Origin: a virus
DNA length: 64,000 bases
IMG/VR virus record: IMGVR_UViG_3300020190_000032
Location: 20,316 to 84,315 of that record
Direction: 5' to 3' (one strand)
The position numbers and the translations under genes are program-made. Below are positions 16,963-25,685 of this stretch, one piece after another (within the stretch, counting starts at the first letter, position 1; each line of letters starts with the position of its first letter). Under the pieces are notes generated by a model. The model saw only the letters and a program-made list of their open reading frames with translations. It made no database searches and was not told where the DNA came from.

Positions 16963-18492
16963 ATGCCGATTCCGGCCAATCGTGCGAAGATACAGCTTGC
17001 GCGAGGCAATTACAACAATCTACTTGCCAATGTAGGTGAGTTTGCCGAAGGCGAGCTTTCTTATGCAAAAGATGAAAATCTTTTATATATTAAAGAAGAA
17101 GGTCAATTAATCCGCCTCGAGTATGTTACTCGGGCCGATCTTGATCAGGCTGTAGAAGATTCTATTGATCTTGAGGTATATGGTGGCGATGGTCTTTTAA
17201 CCGTTAATGGTGGCGAAGGATCTTCCCCTACCACTACGTTATCTGTTGATGAAGTCTGGTTAAGAGATAAGGTTGGGATTACTGATTCAAAGGAACCTGC
17301 TGGATTTGTCGATAAGACAACGACGGTTATTGCCTATCGCCCTGTTGAGCAGCAATTTTGGCTTTATCCTACGGGAGCATCTGCGGCTGTATGGTGTCAA
17401 GGAGTAAAGCATACTTTTACGACATACAAGTCGGTTGCGGAACCAACGACAAGCGGTATTTATTATATTTATCTTGACAGTAGCGCTAATTTACAAATTA
17501 AATCAACTGAATTTAATTACAAACTAGACACTCCCGTTTGCCAGATTTACTGGAACGAGACGCTGGGTGCTCCACAATTGCTTGTTGATCACAGGCATGG
17601 AATTGCGATGAATTGGGCAACCCAGGAATTCCTGGAGTTAGCCACCAGTGCTGCTGTTAAGACAGGATTTACTATTTCTGGTATTACCAATAATCCAAAT
17701 GGTAATACCGACAGTCATGCAAAGTTTGCACTGACGGGTGGGACGGCACTGTTCCAAGACGTAAAGATTGAAGTTGATCATAGCGCAACACCTGCTCCGA
17801 ATGTTGCGTCAAATTTATTTCAGCAGATATTAAATCCAGTAGCAAAGTTACCTGTTTTTCATCAAGATGGATCGGAATGGAAGTATTCTACGCCTTCTGA
17901 TTATGCGTTTGTTGTTGAAACGGGAGTTCCTGTTTACAATAACTTTAATGTAACTTGGCAGAAACAGCAAGTAGGAAATGGTAAATACTTTATTTCTTAT
18001 ATTGCAGCGACTGGCAATACTGAATATCCCGCTGTAGCATTTTCTGGCCAGCAGCAATATAACGATTTAAGCGCTGCGGAAGCTGCTGTCTTTGGTGATT
18101 TAGATTTAAATGGTCTTGAGGTAATACCGATCAGAATATTATATAAAATTATTTATAAATACAGCACAGCTTATACGAGTACAGTTAAAGTTACAATTGA
18201 AGGATATCAAGACCTTAGATCATCTGGCGTCAACGGAGCAACTGCTGGAGTTACGGATCACGGTAGATTAGGTGGTCTTTTAGACGATGACCACAGCCAA
18301 TATGTTCATGTATCTATTGATAGAGTCATTAGCGCTGATCATAGTCATTCTGGCACAATTGACATTACAAATGAAACTCAAAGTACAAGTGCAGAGACTG
18401 GTGCCTTGCGGATTGCCGGTGGCGTAGGAATATCCGGTAATCTTAATGTTGCCGGTGATATTGGTGCTACTTTAGACGGCGGAAATTTTTGA
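16963..18492 (+). CDS. Tail fibre protein, 509 aa
   Basis: The N-terminus (IQLARGNYNNLLAN, VGEFAEGELSYAKDENLLYI) is a diverged version of the fibre N-terminal module seen at 5221 and 11508. The C-terminus contains HSHSGTIDITNETQST and LRIAGGVGISGNLNVAGDI, the repeat type found in shafts of phage fibres. No catalytic residues seen. Probably a trimeric fibre or fibre-connector. Confidence 0.8.
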   Translation: MPIPANRAKIQLARGNYNNLLANVGEFAEGELSYAKDENLLYIKEEGQLIRLEYVTRADLDQAVEDSIDLEVYGGDGLLTVNGGEGSSPTTTLSVDEVWLRDKVGITDSKEPAGFVDKTTTVIAYRPVEQQFWLYPTGASAAVWCQGVKHTFTTYKSVAEPTTSGIYYIYLDSSANLQIKSTEFNYKLDTPVCQIYWNETLGAPQLLVDHRHGIAMNWATQEFLELATSAAVKTGFTISGITNNPNGNTDSHAKFALTGGTALFQDVKIEVDHSATPAPNVASNLFQQILNPVAKLPVFHQDGSEWKYSTPSDYAFVVETGVPVYNNFNVTWQKQQVGNGKYFISYIAATGNTEYPAVAFSGQQQYNDLSAAEAAVFGDLDLNGLEVIPIRILYKIIYKYSTAYTSTVKVTIEGYQDLRSSGVNGATAGVTDHGRLGGLLDDDHSQYVHVSIDRVISADHSHSGTIDITNETQSTSAETGALRIAGGVGISGNLNVAGDIGATLDGGNF

Positions 18493-18502
18493 TAGTAGGA
18501 AT

Positions 18503-18511
18503 GATATAATG
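18503..18511 (+). promoter_or_regulatory. Putative -10 element (TATAAT)
   Basis: GATATAATG with a consensus TATAAT at 18505-18510, ending 18 nt before the ATG at 18530. Geometry matches the phage motif family but the hexamer is the standard one; no -35 match. Confidence 0.45.
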
Positions 18512-18529
18512 ACTGCTTAAGTTTTTAAA

Positions 18530-19681
18530 ATGGCTAGTGCCATCAGGATCAAGCGGAGAGACGCCAGTGGTGCCGCTGGAGCACCCGCAAATCTGCTTCA
18601 TGCCGAGTTGGCATTTAACGAAGCTGATAAAACACTTTATTATGGTTTTGGGTCTGGGGTCGGGAGCAACTCCAGTTCAATTATTTCAATAGCCGGCGAG
18701 GGTGCGTTTTTTTCCAAGAGTATTGTTCAGCAGGCTAATAAAGTTTTAGCAGGCCCTGCAAGTGGTGCAGATGCTGCGCCGACGTTTAGGACGCTTGTTG
18801 CTGATGATATCCCGTCGCTGACAGCATCAAAAATCAGCGATTTTGACACTCAGGTCAGAACAAATCGACTTGATCAGATGGCGGCTCCGACCGCCTCTGT
18901 TGCGTTTAACGCCCAAAAGATCACAGGTCTTGCGGATCCTACTGACGATCAAGATGCTGCAACAAAAGCATACGTTGATGCTGCCCGCAGTGGTCTTGAC
19001 GTAAAAGCAAGTGTCCGTGCTGCTACTATTGGCAATATCACTCTGTCTGGCACGCAGACAATTGACGGCGTTGCATTAGTTGCTGGCAACCGAGTCCTCG
19101 TCAAAAACCAATCTATTGCTGCCGACAACGGCATTTACGTTGTCGCATCGGGTTCTTGGTCTCGTTCCGATGATGCTAACAGTGATGTCGAGGTTACACC
19201 CGGCATGTTTACCTTCGTAGAAGAAGGTACTGCAAATGCTGATTCCGGCTGGGTTCTTACTAATAATGCGACCGTAAATCTTGGTCTTACCGGTCTAGCT
19301 TTTTCCCAGTTCTCCGGTGCTGGACAAATTACTGCTGGTGCCGGTCTTACCAAGACTGGCAATACTATTGATGTCGGCGGTACTACCAACCGAATCACAG
19401 TAAATGCTGATTCGATCGATATTGCTTCGACTTACGTCGGCCAGAGTTCAATTACAACACTTGGCACCGTAACCAGTGGCACATGGAACGGTACTACTAT
19501 TGGTGTTGCCTATGGTGGAACTGGTTTGACTTCCGCAACTAAAGGTTCTGTCCTGGTTGCAAATGCTGCTAATACCTTAAGCGCTTTGGATGGTGGTGGG
19601 GTCAATGATGGATTGCTTTTTTATACCGCAAGTTCAGACACAATCTCCTGGACTAACGAAATCGATGGCGGCACATACTAG
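18530..19681 (+). CDS. Tail fibre protein, 383 aa
   Basis: The N-terminus (IRIKRRDASGAAGAPANLLH, AELAFNEADKTLYYGFG) is another diverged fibre module. The middle has QKITGLADPTDDQDAATKAY and VAGNRVLVKNQSIAADNGIY, repeats very common in phage fibres. The C-terminus has TSGTWNGTTIGVAYGGTGL, also a typical fibre repeat. Receptor-binding or fibre shaft role inferred with good support. Confidence 0.85.
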   Translation: MASAIRIKRRDASGAAGAPANLLHAELAFNEADKTLYYGFGSGVGSNSSSIISIAGEGAFFSKSIVQQANKVLAGPASGADAAPTFRTLVADDIPSLTASKISDFDTQVRTNRLDQMAAPTASVAFNAQKITGLADPTDDQDAATKAYVDAARSGLDVKASVRAATIGNITLSGTQTIDGVALVAGNRVLVKNQSIAADNGIYVVASGSWSRSDDANSDVEVTPGMFTFVEEGTANADSGWVLTNNATVNLGLTGLAFSQFSGAGQITAGAGLTKTGNTIDVGGTTNRITVNADSIDIASTYVGQSSITTLGTVTSGTWNGTTIGVAYGGTGLTSATKGSVLVANAANTLSALDGGGVNDGLLFYTASSDTISWTNEIDGGTY

Positions 19682-19684
19682 GTA

Positions 19685-19693
19685 GGAACCCTA
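19685..19693 (+). promoter_or_regulatory. Motif GGAACCCTA upstream of fibre gene
   Basis: GGAACCCTA fits the -10-like family but ends 54 nt before the ATG at 19748, which has its own GGAG Shine-Dalgarno. A small CTATA ... TATAG dyad lies between. Confidence 0.35.
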
Positions 19694-19747
19694 GGACGCC
19701 ATTAGATAATGGCTCTATAGGGCTTTATAGCCGCCGGAGAATGCCAC

Positions 19748-20653
19748 ATGGCAGCGCCAGTTGTTAAGCTAAAGCGGTCTAGCGTACCAGGAAAAATACC
19801 GCTTACTACGGACATTGATCTGGGCGAAATTGCCATAAATACGTTTGATGGTAAAGCATATTTTAAAAAGGATAACGGCACTGAGTCTATCGTTGAGATT
19901 GGTACTGGTGCCGGTGGTGGCGGTGGAGGCAGTTACACCGCTCCTGCAATTTTAACTTTATATAATAAGAATAATTCTGGAGGTCCGGCAACATTTGACG
20001 GAACAGAAACAAGATTTCAGTTAAGGGATTCTCCCGGAAATATTGTTACCGTCAGCAGTGCTCTTCTGGCTGCAATTAGTGTAGATGGTGTTATCCAAAA
20101 ACCGAATAGTGGTATTCCTGTTGGTAGCTTTGAGGGATTTTATGTTACCACAAACGCAACATTAGGATATGATATTGTTTTTGGCTCTGCTCCTTCTAGC
20201 ACCTCTACATTTTTCGGTGTTTTAAGTGGTACGTTTGCTGCAACAAGCGGAACGACCGGGATAACAAAGCTTGATAGCCTTACCAGTCAATTCAACGGTA
20301 CTGCAACATCATTCACTTTAAAAGTAAACAATGTTGCGTATGCACCAGAATATGCAAATGCAGTCTTAATTATTGTTGGTGGCGTTGTTCAGATTCCAAC
20401 TTCTGCTTACACAATATCTGGTTCAACGATTGCGTTTACGTCAGCTCCACCAACTGGAACCAGTTTCTATGGAATCGATTTCAAAATAGGTGATAGTGGT
20501 GGCAGTGCATCACTGATCACAGAAAATAAAATTGTAATCGATCAGAATGTAACAATTGGAGTTGGGTATAATGGGTTAAGCGCTGGCCCGATTGAGGTTG
20601 CGGCAACCTATAGCGTTGAAGTTCCCTCCGGTGGCACCTGGGTGATTCTCTGA
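19748..20653 (+). CDS. Tail fibre protein, 301 aa
   Basis: The N-terminus (VVKLKRSSVPGKIP, IDLGEIAINTFDGKAYFKKD) is the fibre N-terminal module again, followed by a glycine-rich hinge and beta-rich repeats (FNGTATSFTLKVNNVAYAPE). The ATG has a GGAG 8 nt upstream. It overlaps the next gene by TGATG, indicating co-translation of a multi-subunit fibre. Confidence 0.8.
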   Translation: MAAPVVKLKRSSVPGKIPLTTDIDLGEIAINTFDGKAYFKKDNGTESIVEIGTGAGGGGGGSYTAPAILTLYNKNNSGGPATFDGTETRFQLRDSPGNIVTVSSALLAAISVDGVIQKPNSGIPVGSFEGFYVTTNATLGYDIVFGSAPSSTSTFFGVLSGTFAATSGTTGITKLDSLTSQFNGTATSFTLKVNNVAYAPEYANAVLIIVGGVVQIPTSAYTISGSTIAFTSAPPTGTSFYGIDFKIGDSGGSASLITENKIVIDQNVTIGVGYNGLSAGPIEVAATYSVEVPSGGTWVIL

Positions 20654-21315
20654 TGACTTACGGATCTGTCAAAATTGATTCTATTGTTACGAGCACTCAG
20701 ACCGTAACGGTAGACACCCTGAAGAGCGTTATAGACGCGGCTTTAGCTAAGTCCGGTGGGACGATGACTGGGGCGATTGTATTTGCCGCCGGACAGACTA
20801 CGCCTGCAGTTGCTGCAATTACAAGTGGCTCGATTAGTGGGATCAATGATCTTGCTATTGCCGATGGCGGAACTGGAGCTAGTTCCGCTTCTGCCGCAAG
20901 AACAAATTTAGGCTTGGTGATCAACACTGATGTTCAAGCATATGATGCTGATACAGCTAAAACAGATATTGTTCAGACGTTTACGGCTGGGCAACGCGGC
21001 GAAGTAACAACTGTGACGAGTTCTGCCGGTGCTTTGGCGATTAATTTTGATGACAGTAATAATTTTATTTGCACATTAAGTCAAAATATTACTTCCGTGA
21101 CATTTACGAATGCTACGGCCGGTCAGTCTGGTTCTATTTTTATCAAGCAGCCGGCGTCAGGTGGTCCTTACACGGTTGGCGGTTGGGGCAGTGGGTTTAA
21201 GTTTTCTGCCGGTACGGCGCCAACAATTACAGCTACAAGTTCGAAAACAGATAGAATTGATTATGTGGTGATTGGTGCATCCGAAGTGCAAGTTGTTTGG
21301 ACGGGTAACTACTGA
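20653..21315 (+). CDS. Tail fibre protein, 220 aa
   Basis: Starts in a TGATG overlap with the upstream fibre gene. It contains LAKSGGTMTGAIVFAAGQTT and ADGGTGASSASAARTNLGL, well-known fibre repeat signatures. The C-terminal ~80 residues form a small beta domain (DSNNFICTLSQNITSVTFTN). It also overlaps the following gene by TGATG. A fibre subunit is the likely role. Confidence 0.85.
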   Translation: MTYGSVKIDSIVTSTQTVTVDTLKSVIDAALAKSGGTMTGAIVFAAGQTTPAVAAITSGSISGINDLAIADGGTGASSASAARTNLGLVINTDVQAYDADTAKTDIVQTFTAGQRGEVTTVTSSAGALAINFDDSNNFICTLSQNITSVTFTNATAGQSGSIFIKQPASGGPYTVGGWGSGFKFSAGTAPTITATSSKTDRIDYVVIGASEVQVVWTGNY

Positions 21316-24098
21316 TGTCTATTGTTGGAAGCAACGTACTTGCTGGCGCAAGTGGTCAATCGAGAGGCATTAAAATCGAAAGAAGCCTTCGTTTCAATAG
21401 TATAGACAGTGCCTTCTTGTCCCGCCAACCATCAACGGCGGGCAATAGGAAGATCTTTACATTATCTTTTTGGTGGAAAAATACCGTCAGGTCAACAGGG
21501 CTTCAGCGACCTATTTTTGTCGCTCAGGAGGCTTCGCCGCGAAAGGAATATTGGACAAAGTTGGTAACAACCGACGGTAACATTCTTTCCTTTGCTTCAC
21601 GATCTGGCGGAGCAGATATTTTTAGCCTAGTTACCACACAAGTCTTTCGTGACCCTTCAGCTTGGTATCATATTGTTTTACAAGCAGACACTACGCAGGC
21701 AACCGCATCAAACCGCCTACGGCTTTATGTCAACGGCACGCAGGTTACTACGTTCAGTACAGCAACCTATCCATCTCCAAGTCTTGATATTGCTTACATC
21801 AACGAGTCTGGGGCGTCGCATTTCCTAGGCAGGTATTTAGACAATACATACGAGTATCTTGATTCCTATCTCGCCGACATCTGGTTCGTCGACTCACAAG
21901 CGTTGACCCCATCAGCATTTGGGGAGTTCGACACCAACAACGTCTGGCAGCCCAAGGCATACTCCGGCAGCTACTCAGGCAACTCCTTTCACCTCGACTT
22001 TGCCGACAACAGTGCAGCAACCGCCGCCGCATTAGGGAAGGACACTTCTGGCAACGGGCATAACTGGACGCCGAACAACCTATCGGTCACGGCTGGTGCA
22101 GGAAACGACAGCCTCGTAGACTCCCCCACTAATTACGGCACCGATACAGGCGCTGGTGGGGAGGTGAGGGGAAATTATGCGACGTTGAATCCGTTGGCTA
22201 AGGGCACAACCCAAGTGCTTGCCAATGGAAATCTCGATGTACTAGCACCTTCTGGTCACGGAACGACAAATGCAACGATTGCGGTTACCGCTGGACTCAA
22301 GGCATACATGGAGTTCACCCGCACGGGCGGCACAGAGGGTGGAGGGTGGGGATTTACTAGCAACTTAACCCCTTACTCTGGCTATCCAGGAAACGCGTCG
22401 AATCTCTGGTGGGTGTATGACAATGGCGGTAACTTTGTGTATGAAAACAATGGCACGACAACGCAATACGCATCAAAAACAACCAATGGGCAAATTCTTC
22501 AGCTTGCTATTGACTACGATGCTGGTAAAGCATGGATTGGCATAAATAATACCTGGTTCACTGCAGCCAACGCCACTACTGGTAATCCATCAACAGGCGC
22601 TAACCCTACCCTTACGTTTTCAACCACCCTGCCACTCTTCCCTTTGGTTGAAGCTGCGGGCTGGACAGTTGCTTGCAACTTCGGCCAACGCCCCTTCGCC
22701 TACACCGCCCCCAGCGGCTTCAAGGCACTCTGCACCGCCAACCTGCCGACGCCGACGATTGCCAAAGGCTCGGACTATATGGACGTAAAGCTCTACACCG
22801 GCAATGGCTCAACGCAGACCATTAGTGGGCTGAACTTCTCGCCTGACTTTGTTTGGTTGAAATCTAGAAGTTCTGGTTCCTATAGCCACAATATTTATGA
22901 CATTGTGCGTGGAGCGACAAAAATTATTTATAGCGACAGCACTTCAGCAGAAAATACAGATGCTAGTGGCCTGACTGCTTTCAACTCTGATGGTTTTAGC
23001 CTTGGAAGCACCGCTGCTACTAACGCAAGTAGTACAACTTATGTCGGCTGGTGCTGGGACGCCGGCGCCAACAGCAGCAAGACCTACACCGTCACCGTTG
23101 TCAGCGATAAGTTTCACATCGACGGCAAACAGCAACCCACGCTGAACCTAGAAGAAGGCAGCACATACACCTTTGATCTATCTGCTGCGTCTAACTCTGG
23201 GCATCCATTCCGGCTATCAGAATCAGCCAATGGACCTACGCAATACACAACAGGGGTGACGACTAGCGGTACTGCCGGCAATGCTGGCGCTACTTTGACA
23301 ATCGCCGTTGCATCAGGCGCACCCACGCTGTACTACTTCTGCACCAACCACAGTGGAATGGGCGGGCAGATCAATACGAACACCACCGCAGGCGCGTCCA
23401 ACTTCGCAGGCAGCATCACTTCTCAGGTGAGGGCTAATGCTAGTGCGGGGTTTTCGGTGGTTACTTATACGGGGACGGGTTCTGCTGGCACAGTGGGGCA
23501 TGGGTTGGGTGTGTCCCCCGAGTTCATCATTGTCAAAAGTAGAAGCAGTACAGCGGACTGGCACATTTGGCATCGCAGCTTGAACAATGGAGTCAGCGCT
23601 GGGCAGTATGTACTCATCTTTACAACTGCATCCACTTTTGGCCCAAACGCTACTTGGTGGAATAACACGACGCCATCTTCTACTGTTTTTAGTGTCGGTG
23701 GTGGTAGCGGAACAAGTGGTAGCAGTTCCACCTACGTCGCCTACTGCTTCGCCCCAGTAGCCGGGTACTCTTCTTTTGGCAGCTACACCGGCAACGGCAG
23801 CGCGAATGGTCCCTTTGTTTATACCGGGTTTAGGCCGAGGTGGATTCTGTTTAAAAACAGTTCCGTGGGCGTAGAAGATTGGTGGCTGCACGACACAGCG
23901 AGAAATACTTACAACGTCATGACAAGCCTATTGGTTCCAAACTCTAGTAACGCAGAAGCCACAAGCGCTGGCCACAGTGTTGATGCGTTATCCAATGGCT
24001 TCAAGATCAGGACTACGGCGCAAGGCGTTAATGGTTTGCACACCATTGTGTACGCCGCCTTCGCCGAGCACCCCTTCGCCTACGCTCGCGCTAGGTGA
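21315..24098 (+). CDS. Fibre/adhesin with LamG-, SPRY- and cupredoxin-like domains
   Basis: A 927-aa protein. Residues ~45-200 look like a LamG/concanavalin-type lectin (FTLSFWWKNT, WYHIVLQADTT, LYVNGTQVTTF). Residues ~325-475 resemble a SPRY domain (AYMEFTRTGGTEGGGWGFTS, KAWIGINNTWF). Residues ~585-695 are cupredoxin-like: GHPFRLSE supplies a His and YYFCTNHSGMGG supplies C-x2-H-x2-M, the order of a type 1 copper site. From about 21.9 kb onward the gene is noticeably more GC-rich than its 5' end, hinting at module acquisition. A carbohydrate-binding adhesin role is inferred. Confidence 0.8.
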   Translation: MSIVGSNVLAGASGQSRGIKIERSLRFNSIDSAFLSRQPSTAGNRKIFTLSFWWKNTVRSTGLQRPIFVAQEASPRKEYWTKLVTTDGNILSFASRSGGADIFSLVTTQVFRDPSAWYHIVLQADTTQATASNRLRLYVNGTQVTTFSTATYPSPSLDIAYINESGASHFLGRYLDNTYEYLDSYLADIWFVDSQALTPSAFGEFDTNNVWQPKAYSGSYSGNSFHLDFADNSAATAAALGKDTSGNGHNWTPNNLSVTAGAGNDSLVDSPTNYGTDTGAGGEVRGNYATLNPLAKGTTQVLANGNLDVLAPSGHGTTNATIAVTAGLKAYMEFTRTGGTEGGGWGFTSNLTPYSGYPGNASNLWWVYDNGGNFVYENNGTTTQYASKTTNGQILQLAIDYDAGKAWIGINNTWFTAANATTGNPSTGANPTLTFSTTLPLFPLVEAAGWTVACNFGQRPFAYTAPSGFKALCTANLPTPTIAKGSDYMDVKLYTGNGSTQTISGLNFSPDFVWLKSRSSGSYSHNIYDIVRGATKIIYSDSTSAENTDASGLTAFNSDGFSLGSTAATNASSTTYVGWCWDAGANSSKTYTVTVVSDKFHIDGKQQPTLNLEEGSTYTFDLSAASNSGHPFRLSESANGPTQYTTGVTTSGTAGNAGATLTIAVASGAPTLYYFCTNHSGMGGQINTNTTAGASNFAGSITSQVRANASAGFSVVTYTGTGSAGTVGHGLGVSPEFIIVKSRSSTADWHIWHRSLNNGVSAGQYVLIFTTASTFGPNATWWNNTTPSSTVFSVGGGSGTSGSSSTYVAYCFAPVAGYSSFGSYTGNGSANGPFVYTGFRPRWILFKNSSVGVEDWWLHDTARNTYNVMTSLLVPNSSNAEATSAGHSVDALSNGFKIRTTAQGVNGLHTIVYAAFAEHPFAYARAR

Positions 24099-24122
24099 CG
24101 TAAATACATTAAACTTTTACTT

Positions 24123-24131
24123 GGCACCCTA
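24123..24131 (+). promoter_or_regulatory. Putative phage -10 element GGCACCCTA
   Basis: GGCACCCTA ends 20 nt before the ATG at 24152 in a 53-nt intergenic gap. The upstream TTAAACTTTTACTT resembles the upstream flank of the element at 55887. Confidence 0.5.
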
Positions 24132-24151
24132 AATCGACTACCATTTCAATC

Positions 24152-24703
24152 ATGTTTTTACTGGACGGCAAACCTATTTCCTTGGATGCTCCATTCCAAA
24201 CAGAAGATGGTCGTCAGTTTCCTGCAAACTTCCTCCGTCTTGCAACACAAGAAGAACGTGAAGCTATTGGTATCACAGAAGGAAGTGATCCTCCGGTTTT
24301 TGATCAGAGGTATTACTGGGGTTACGATTCTGAGAATAATTTAATTCCAAAACAACTTGAAGACGAATCTATCTTGGACGAAGATGGTAATGATACTGGC
24401 AGTATTCAAACAGGATTAAAGACGCAACTAATCCGCCAACAGAAAGAAATCGCCGGTTCATTGCTCGCCTCAACCGACTGGTATGTAACCCGTAAAACTG
24501 AAACGGGGGCCGACATTCCTCAAGATGTGTTGGCTTACAGACAACAAGTAAGAGAAGTCAGCAACTTAAGAGAGCTTGAAATTTCTGAAGTTACAACTGT
24601 TGAAGAATTAGTGGTATTACTAAATAGCCAGCCAACTATTTTTGATCCGGAAACGGGAGAAACTGTTCCCAACACTGATTCGTTTATTACTCCTTGGCCG
24701 TAA
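24152..24703 (+). CDS. Tail fibre assembly/tail assembly chaperone-like protein
   Basis: A 183-aa protein. The first part (FLRLATQEEREAIGI, PPVFDQRYYWG) and the central AGSLLASTDWYVTRKTETG with DVLAYRQQVRE match the layout of phage tail assembly chaperones and fibre-assembly proteins that often follow fibre genes. Position right after five fibre genes supports this. No Shine-Dalgarno; the putative promoter sits 20 nt upstream. Confidence 0.7.
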   Translation: MFLLDGKPISLDAPFQTEDGRQFPANFLRLATQEEREAIGITEGSDPPVFDQRYYWGYDSENNLIPKQLEDESILDEDGNDTGSIQTGLKTQLIRQQKEIAGSLLASTDWYVTRKTETGADIPQDVLAYRQQVREVSNLRELEISEVTTVEELVVLLNSQPTIFDPETGETVPNTDSFITPWP

Positions 24704-24717
24704 ACCAATGGAAGCCT

Positions 24718-24843
24718 ATGCCTGTAGACTCACCAGGGTCCATGGCTGAAAAGTGGATTCAAAAAGCAATTAAGAAAAAAGGCGTGACTGGTCGCCGAGC
24801 ACACCTTGCTGAGACTCTCGGCAAGCCTCGCAAAGGTAAGTAA
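24718..24843 (+). CDS. Small basic protein, 41 aa
   Basis: A 41-aa protein, Lys/Arg-rich (MPVDSPGSMAEKWIQKAIKK ...). An in-frame Met (MAEKWIQK) could be the true start. The WIQKAIKKKGVTGRR segment resembles small phage proteins recalled from cyanophages; no function known. Confidence 0.55.
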   Translation: MPVDSPGSMAEKWIQKAIKKKGVTGRRAHLAETLGKPRKGK

Positions 24844-24845
24844 AA

Positions 24846-25088
24846 ATGCTTGAATTAATGGCTGCAATTACTGGTGGCTTAATTGGACTGAGTGGGATTG
24901 CCGCCGGGTCGATAATCAAAAGATCAGGTGATGGTAGGGACGCTATTGTCAAATTAAGCATGGGCATTGAACATATTGGCTCAGAGCTGCAGGCGTTAAG
25001 GCAAGACATGAAAGAAGATCGCCGCGAGATCTATGGTCGCCTTGGTACTGCCGAGCAAAGAATTTCTGCATTAGAAGCAAAGCAATAA
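24846..25088 (+). CDS. Holin- or spanin-like membrane protein, 80 aa
   Basis: One hydrophobic segment at residues ~3-24 (LMAAITGGLIGLSGIAAG) is followed by a charged coiled-coil C-terminus (ELQALRQDMKEDRREI ... AEQRISALEAKQ). This arrangement occurs in XhlA-type holin partners and other phage membrane effectors. It starts 2 nt after the preceding stop and lies just upstream of a second membrane protein and the endolysin, so a lysis role is likely. Confidence 0.6.
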   Translation: MLELMAAITGGLIGLSGIAAGSIIKRSGDGRDAIVKLSMGIEHIGSELQALRQDMKEDRREIYGRLGTAEQRISALEAKQ

Positions 25089-25103
25089 TTCGATAAATTT
25101 GTT

Positions 25104-25112
25104 GGCACACTA
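25104..25112 (+). promoter_or_regulatory. Putative phage -10 element GGCACACTA
   Basis: GGCACACTA ends exactly 20 nt before the ATG at 25133; identical to the element at 1472. No Shine-Dalgarno in the leader. Confidence 0.55.
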
Positions 25113-25132
25113 GGGCAACCGATAGATTTATC

Positions 25133-25321
25133 ATGTTGGGAATTACTGCTTGGTTCCTGGCTCATGGAACCGAAGTATTTGCTGCTTTATTTGCCGTTCA
25201 TGCAGCGGCTGTTGCTGTGGTGAACTTAACCCCAACACCAAAGGACGACGAAGCAGTCGCAAAGTATTATAGAATTATTGAATTTGCCGCTGGCCTTTTC
25301 ACCCGTCTAGCCAAGAAATGA
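25133..25321 (+). CDS. Holin-like small membrane protein, 62 aa
   Basis: A hydrophobic N-terminal segment (ITAWFLAHGTEVFAALFAVH, then AAAVAVVNL) is followed by PTPKDDEAVAKYYRIIEFAA and a basic end (RLAKK). The VNLTPTPKDDEAV motif is recalled from small phage holin-like proteins. Likely forms or regulates the membrane lesion for the endolysin. It overlaps the next gene by ATGA. Confidence 0.6.
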   Translation: MLGITAWFLAHGTEVFAALFAVHAAAVAVVNLTPTPKDDEAVAKYYRIIEFAAGLFTRLAKK

Positions 25322-25482
25322 TTGATAAAAACAAAAAAGATTTAACGCCATCCGAAAGGATGGCTATTTGTCGTAGCTGCATATATTTTGAAAGAAAGTT
25401 TGCTCGTTGCTCACAATGCAACTGCTGGATGAACGTCAAGACTCAAAAGCCAGATGAATCTTGTCCGCTTGAAAAATGGTAG
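25318..25482 (+). CDS. Small zinc-binding-type protein, 54 aa (copy 1)
   Basis: A 54-aa protein: SERMAICRSCIYF ... FARCSQCNCWM ... ESCPLEKW. The CxxC, CxxCxC and final CP cysteines suggest one or two zinc sites. This Cys layout ending in CPxxxW is a pattern recalled from phage proteins of unknown function. Start overlaps the holin stop (ATGA). Its neighbour is a clear paralog. Confidence 0.75.
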   Translation: MIDKNKKDLTPSERMAICRSCIYFERKFARCSQCNCWMNVKTQKPDESCPLEKW

Positions 25483-25491
25483 GATTTAAAA

Positions 25492-25656
25492 ATGGATAAT
25501 GAAAAGAAAAGAATTACTGACCCTGCTGAGCGGATGAAGATCTGCAAGCAATGTGAATACCTTACTAGTCAGTTTGCACGGTGTAAGATATGTGGATGTT
25601 TTATGGCAATCAAAACCAAGATTCCCATGACAAAATGCCCAGATGGGCGCTGGTGA
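25492..25656 (+). CDS. Small zinc-binding-type protein, 54 aa (copy 2)
   Basis: Same length and spacing as copy 1: AERMKICKQCEYL ... FARCKICGCFM ... TKCPDGRW. All Cys positions are kept while most other residues differ, so the tandem duplication is old and the Cys framework is under selection. Starts 9 nt after copy 1. Function unknown. Confidence 0.75.
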   Translation: MDNEKKRITDPAERMKICKQCEYLTSQFARCKICGCFMAIKTKIPMTKCPDGRW

Positions 25657-25657
25657 T

Positions 25658-25666
25658 GGTACACTA
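25658..25666 (+). promoter_or_regulatory. Putative phage -10 element GGTACACTA
   Basis: GGTACACTA followed by GTTC ends 19 nt before the endolysin ATG at 25686. It starts one base after the upstream stop; no Shine-Dalgarno. Confidence 0.5.
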
Positions 25667-25685
25667 GTTCGCATTATTTTTACCA

